8,594 nucleotides of DNA from assembly GCA_937883885.1 (NCBI GenBank), contig CAKZXL010000333.1:1-8594 (forward strand), written 5' to 3'. Positions 5,895 through 8,594 of the stretch are shown here, in pieces; positions within the stretch are counted from its first letter, which is position 1; each line of letters begins with the position of its first letter. This DNA comes from an uncultured Aquincola sp. (lineage in GTDB: Bacteria > Pseudomonadota > Gammaproteobacteria > Burkholderiales > Burkholderiaceae). The notes under the pieces are model-generated. The model had not been told where the DNA came from and did no database searches. It saw only the letters and a program-made list of their open reading frames with translations. Position numbers and translations under genes: made by a program.

Positions 5895-6233
5895 ATGATC
5901 GCTTCCTTGGCCGATCGCGCGCGGATGGTGATGGAGTCCGCTACCATTCACTTAAGCGCAACCAGCGCCGGCCTGATGCATATCACGACGATCTTGATGG
6001 CTGAGGTCAAACGCACAGCGGAGCAGCCGCTTAACGACGAGGACAACCAGGTGTTGCAGGCCGAGTTTGAGCTTGCATGGAATGAGTTCCTTACGTCTGG
6101 CCGTGTGGCTGAGACCTCTGCCGCAGCGAGAATCGTCGCCGCGTCGGGCGCGAGGGTCCCTGAGGACGTGACCGCGAATGACAATATCACGAAGACTGAT
6201 ATCCAGCCCGCACCTCGTCTATTTGCTTCGTGA
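5895..6233 (+). CDS. Hypothetical protein, 112 residues
   Basis: I do not recognise this protein. The frame is open back to TTG 5700 inside the preceding gene, but the stretch before 5895 reads as a Ser/Arg/Pro-rich shadow. I therefore start at ATG 5895, with ATG 5925 and 5931 as alternatives. None has a good ribosome-binding site. The protein looks like one helical domain, residues about 15-85 (LMHITTILMAEVKRTAEQ, then NDEDNQVLQAEFELAWNEFL), followed by a probably flexible tail. There are no signal or transmembrane segments. Codon use is less G/C-biased at third positions than in the neighbours. It follows the DUF7673-like gene by 130 bases on the same strand; co-transcription is possible but not shown. 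Confidence 0.45.
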   Translation: MIASLADRARMVMESATIHLSATSAGLMHITTILMAEVKRTAEQPLNDEDNQVLQAEFELAWNEFLTSGRVAETSAAARIVAASGARVPEDVTANDNITKTDIQPAPRLFAS

Positions 6234-6367
6234 ACAGCAGTGAGTTTCGACAACGCTTCCTGAAGGTCCTACGCCCGTCGCGTGCAAGCACGGTGAAGGC
6301 TGGACGAGCCGCCCGTATGATCGGCATCGTTTCTCCGTGCGCCCGATTCGAGTCTTACCAGCGGTCG

Positions 6368-6500
6368 TGATGTCATACCCGTCTTGCCCGCAGCAAAGCC
6401 GGACAAACAGGCGCGCAGCGCGCCGGCCCCGGGACCGTCACGACGCCCCGGCCCTGCCGATGGGCCGCGGTCCCAGTACAGGCATTTTCCCGTGACATCA
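6368..6500. repeat. Nested inverted repeats downstream of the cupin gene
   Basis: Four elements are visible. TGATGTCA (6368-6375) pairs with TGACATCA (6493-6500). GGCGCGC-A-GCGCGCC (6410-6424) is followed, on the minus strand, by TGTTTGT. GGGACCG (6431-6437) pairs with CGGTCCC (6468-6474) and encloses GGCCC (6450-6454) pairing with GGGCC (6462-6466). The segment occupies the end of the gap 6234-6497, where plus-strand and minus-strand genes converge. It could terminate the cupin transcript, although the T-run is short, or be a folded mobile or regulatory element. Confidence 0.4.
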
Positions 6501-7055
6501 GACGTCGCGGCCCAGCTCCTGGGTGTAGGCAACGTTGTGGACCCAGCCTTCGGGGGTCGCAAAACCCCAATCCCGGCACTTCGGGCCCATGATGAAGAGC
6601 GACCAGGCTTGGCCGCCCTTGGGGATGACCAGGCGGTGCAGAGCCGCGGCCTTGCGACAGACGAATGCGCCAGGACCGCGCCAGTACACGCCCATTCGGG
6701 CCAACTCTCGACGCTGCTTCGAAGTGACACTGTCGCCGCCACGCTCATGCATCACCTGGTGCAGTTCCAGGAAGTGCGGCGTCGCGCCCTGAAAGTCGGC
6801 TTCTCGGGTGGACTGGTAGACGCCGGGTACGACTTCCCAGTAGCCGCCCTTTAGGACAAGCGATGCATTCGGCCAGGGGTGGTCATGCAGCGCGCGGTCT
6901 TGGTCGGAGCGCTTGATGTTGTGAATGCGGGCGCACCAGTTGCTCTTGTCGGCGTTCTGCTTGCGCACCCAGAAACGGGCCATGTAGTCGGCCAGCGGCT
7001 CGTGCGGGTTGCGCTTGGCGCGGCCAATGAGGATGTCAGCGAGATACGAAATCAT
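6498..7055 (-). CDS. Cupin-fold (RmlC-like) hypothetical protein
   Basis: The protein has 185 residues. ATG 7055 overlaps the stop of the upstream gene as ATGA, which fixes the start. The central part looks like a small cupin: ARIHNIKRSDQDRALHDHPW (residues 42-61), with H57 and H59 as the HxH metal pair, then ASLVLKGGYWEVVPG giving the first strand set with E74. The second motif includes GPGAFVCRKAAALHRLVIPKGG with H140. Similar proteins, with an 'R-ALHDHPW...LxGGYWE' core, occur as uncharacterised genes in phages and genomic islands. Metal binding is likely by motif; the substrate is unknown, and no enzymatic claim can be made. Residues 1-40 form a helical N-terminal region without a signal peptide. 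Confidence 0.65.
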   Translation of the reverse strand: MISYLADILIGRAKRNPHEPLADYMARFWVRKQNADKSNWCARIHNIKRSDQDRALHDHPWPNASLVLKGGYWEVVPGVYQSTREADFQGATPHFLELHQVMHERGGDSVTSKQRRELARMGVYWRGPGAFVCRKAAALHRLVIPKGGQAWSLFIMGPKCRDWGFATPEGWVHNVAYTQELGRDV

Positions 7056-7342
7056 GTGCGGGCGGGCAGTTTCTGGGTTGATGCGTCCGAAGCGGTGAGC
7101 TGACGATGCAGGTCCAGCAGTTGGTCGGCGAAGTCCTTGATGGCGGCCGGAGACATTGCGAAGAAGTCGTGCTCCGGCATGCCGCGGGGCTTGACGACCA
7201 GGTGGTACTTCGGAAGGGCCCTCGGCTTGTCGGTGTCGCGCCAGGCGCTCACTCTCACCTCAGGCCCCTTGGAAACCACGGGCGCCGTCAACCCAAGGAC
7301 CACACTGGCGAGCGGCTTTGGCGTGCGCGGCGAGCGAGGCAT
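7052..7342 (-). CDS. Hypothetical protein upstream of the cupin gene, 96 residues
   Basis: I do not recognise this protein. ATG 7342 has GGAG (7352-7349) six bases upstream and a promoter at 7366-7394, so it is preferred over the in-frame ATG at 7381, which lies inside that promoter's spacer. The first 25 residues are basic and Pro-rich (MPRSPRTPKPLASVVLG). The middle has strand-like segments (EVRVSAWRD, KYHLVVKPRG), and residues about 62-80 form a helix (SPAAIKDFADQLLDLHRQL). The fold may be small alpha/beta. The stop overlaps the start of the cupin gene, so the two are probably translated together and may act together. Confidence 0.6.
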   Translation of the reverse strand: MPRSPRTPKPLASVVLGLTAPVVSKGPEVRVSAWRDTDKPRALPKYHLVVKPRGMPEHDFFAMSPAAIKDFADQLLDLHRQLTASDASTQKLPART

Positions 7343-7365
7343 TGGAAACTCCGTTAGTTGCGAGC

Positions 7366-7394
7366 AAGATATCACATGCACGCGTGCGCGTCAA
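7366..7394 (-). promoter_or_regulatory. Promoter for the 96-residue protein/cupin operon
   Basis: On the minus strand TTGACG (7394-7389) and TATCTT (7371-7366) are separated by exactly 17 bases, with a start expected near 7359 and a leader of about 17 bases holding the ribosome-binding site. A 10-bp palindrome, GCACGCGTGC (7378-7387), lies wholly inside the spacer, where a bound repressor would block polymerase. Confidence 0.65.
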
Positions 7395-7415
7395 ACGCGT
7401 GCCGCGCCGCCCCAT

Positions 7416-7441
7416 GCAAAAGGCCGCCAGCAGGCGGCCTT
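7416..7441 (-). terminator. Rho-independent terminator after the sigma-factor gene
   Basis: AAGGCCGCC (7420-7428) and GGCGGCCTT (7433-7441) form a nine-pair stem with a four-base loop. On the minus strand the stem runs directly into a short T stretch (TTTT, 7421-7418). It lies 16 bases past the sigma-factor stop and separates that gene from the promoter at 7366-7394. Confidence 0.7.
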
Positions 7442-7457
7442 CACAGGGCGCGTCGCC

Positions 7458-8594
7458 TCAGCGTCCGGGGCTCATCAAGCTTTTGCGGAAGCCGGCCGGC
7501 AGGTTGTCCGCGCTCTGCGCGTAGTGCTCGACAGCGTAGGCCACCTCGTCGGCTGCGGCATCGTACAGCCGGCGGACCTCGGCCTGAGAGACGCCGAGCT
7601 GCCGGCCGACCTGCGCGACCGACTGCGGCTCGCCATAGTGGCTCTGATGCAGACCGACACGCATCAGGAACACGTCGCGCGAAATCGCGTCGGCCTTGCC
7701 GTCGACCGTCTTCAGTTCGCGGTTCGCCGCTTTAACCAACCAGGTCACCAGCCGCGCGCGCTTCTGGGTCTCGTCAGGGCCTGCGGCCTCGGCCGCGAAG
7801 ATTGCCTGCATGGCGGCATCGCCGTCATCCTTTGGCTCCGCGGCAGCGGTGGCCGACGCACTCGCCCGCCGACCCAGGTTCAACAGACCATCGCGGAAGC
7901 CGGCCGGCAGGTTGTGCGCGCCCTTGGCGTAGTGCTCGACCGCCGTGGCGACTTCGAGCGCGGCCTCGTTGTAGATTTGGCGAACGCGCTCACGGGACAC
8001 GTTGAACAGCGCGGAGACCTCGGCCAGCGTCTGTGGGTCACCGAAGTGCGCATGATGCAGGCCGATGCGCAGCAGGAAGATTTCGCGAGCGCGCTCGTCG
8101 TTTTTGCCATCCTGGGTCTTGAGTTCCCGGTTGGCGGCTTGGATGAGCCAGCCCACCAGGCGACTCTGCTCGAGGTTCTCCTCGATGTCGGCGGAGTCGG
8201 CCGCGAACATGTTGTGCAGGTCGCCGCCGTCGGAGTCGTCGTCGGAACCGGCGTCCAGGCTGACATGCGTGGCCCGGCGCGCGGCGATTTCGCGCTTGAG
8301 GTTGTCCGCCTGCTCGGTGAGCCTGGCACGCAAACCCTCGTCGGTTGCGGCCTCGGCCTCCTTGCGCAGCTTGGACTCCTTGGCGGGCATGTACGCCGGG
8401 GTCTTCATGAGGCTGTCCGTCAGCAAACTGCGCTGGATGGACTGGCGAATCCAGTGCTGGGCGCAGGTCGTGAAGCGGCCGCGCTCGGGATCGAACTTCT
8501 TCGCTGCAGCGATGAGACCGGTGGTGCCGGCAGAAATGAGCTCGTCCAGCGGGCGGCCGGTGTAGCGGAAGCGCTTGGCCATCATGACCAGGAA
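7458..8594 (-). CDS. Sigma70-family factor with duplicated region 4, 5' end missing
   Basis: The frame is open to the window edge, so the start lies outside; 378 codons are visible. Numbering from the Met codon at 8585, region 2 occupies about 1-66: FLVMMAKRFRYTGRPLDELI matches the 'LVxxIAkry...pleDLI' segment, FDPERGRFTT with WIRQSIQRSL is the -10-recognising 2.3/2.4 part, and TPAYM ends it. A charged linker follows (67-120), with VSLDAGSDDDSDGG instead of a clear region 3. Then come two copies of a region-4 module, about 124-239 and 260-375. Copy A keeps NVSRERVRQIYNEAAL, the classic -35-binding helix; copy B has GVSQAEVRRLYDAAAD in its place. Each ends in NLPAGFR. Both copies are also seen as DNA repeats offset by 408 bases. 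A role in transcribing element genes is likely but unproven. A terminator follows. Confidence 0.85.
   Translation of the reverse strand, partial: FLVMMAKRFRYTGRPLDELISAGTTGLIAAAKKFDPERGRFTTCAQHWIRQSIQRSLLTDSLMKTPAYMPAKESKLRKEAEAATDEGLRARLTEQADNLKREIAARRATHVSLDAGSDDDSDGGDLHNMFAADSADIEENLEQSRLVGWLIQAANRELKTQDGKNDERAREIFLLRIGLHHAHFGDPQTLAEVSALFNVSRERVRQIYNEAALEVATAVEHYAKGAHNLPAGFRDGLLNLGRRASASATAAAEPKDDGDAAMQAIFAAEAAGPDETQKRARLVTWLVKAANRELKTVDGKADAISRDVFLMRVGLHQSHYGEPQSVAQVGRQLGVSQAEVRRLYDAAADEVAYAVEHYAQSADNLPAGFRKSLMSPGR
7470..7812 (-). repeat. Second copy of the region-4 module inside the sigma gene
   Basis: This copy encodes residues about 259-372 (numbering from the Met at 8585) and aligns with the copy at 7878-8220. 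The aligned core has roughly 54 of 94 identical residues by hand count. DNA identity is longest near the ends: the 23 bases at 7485-7507 equal those at 7893-7915. Relative to the first copy, the recognition helix lost its Arg-Glu-Arg signature. Confidence 0.75.
7878..8220 (-). repeat. First copy of the region-4 module inside the sigma gene
   Basis: This copy encodes residues about 123-236 and starts with the segment that includes MFAAD, paralleled by IFAAE in the second copy. It retains the canonical helix-turn-helix DPQTLAEVSALFNVSRERVR, so it is the better candidate for contacting a -35 element. The gap-free alignment to the second copy over more than 90 residues points to an in-frame tandem duplication. 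Confidence 0.75.

Noticed and set aside
6384..6854. Open frame of 156 codons on the plus strand
   Set aside because: Runs through the palindromic block and opposite the cupin gene; low-complexity start and no ribosome-binding site.
1..8594. CRISPR array, tRNA, rRNA, insertion sequence or integrase
   Set aside because: I found no spaced direct repeats, cloverleaf, rRNA sequence, transposase/integrase motif, or terminal inverted repeats with target duplications.

Overview
The window is GC-rich DNA, with third codon positions mostly G or C, and holds short, tightly spaced genes in mixed orientations. Most of these genes are hypothetical or of accessory type. Nothing in it is a core housekeeping gene, and I see no rRNA, tRNA, CRISPR array, transposase or integrase. 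Base composition and protein flavour suggest a proteobacterium, most likely a betaproteobacterium of the Burkholderiales. The mix of toxin/antitoxin-like genes, a secreted lytic transglycosylase, a small protein resembling a plasmid/ICE-associated DUF family and a non-housekeeping sigma factor suggests a genomic island, integrative element or plasmid. Both host and element type are inference.

Layout, left to right. 1-555 (-): 5'-complete, 3'-truncated ankyrin-like protein, with a good sigma70-type promoter at 640-668 flanked by two perfect palindromes (569-580 and 681-696). 711-1205 (+): unknown 164-residue protein, transcribed divergently. 1353-1774 (-): two-transmembrane SLATT-like protein broken by an apparent one-base deletion, with an overlapping 8-codon leader ORF in front. 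1887-2459 (-): unknown 190-residue protein translationally coupled to the upstream gene. 2456-2776 (-): HipB-like XRE regulator. 2857-4572 (+): long HipA-family kinase toxin, divergent from hipB across a shared operator/promoter region. 4596-5255 (-): exported SLT-type lytic transglycosylase. 5369-5764 (+) and 5895-6233 (+): two small unknown proteins, the first resembling the DUF7673 type. 6234-6497: inverted-repeat-rich gap. 6498-7055 (-) and 7052-7342 (-): cupin-fold protein and a 96-residue protein overlapping by ATGA, driven from a promoter at 7366-7394. 7416-7441: terminator. 7458-8594 (-): sigma70-family factor, 5' end outside the window, carrying two tandem copies of its region-4 module.

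The best-connected unit is the hip locus. HipA carries all the kinase motifs I can check, and hipB sits head-to-head with it rather than upstream in one operon. Repeated AACCT/AGGTT half-sites lie over the shared promoters. hipB is followed at once by an unknown gene that shares its stop codon region, and then by the SLATT-like remnant. The most unusual single gene is the sigma factor: the region-4 duplication (about 54 of 94 residues identical, offset 136 residues) is easy to see in the sequence and I know of no standard sigma architecture like it.
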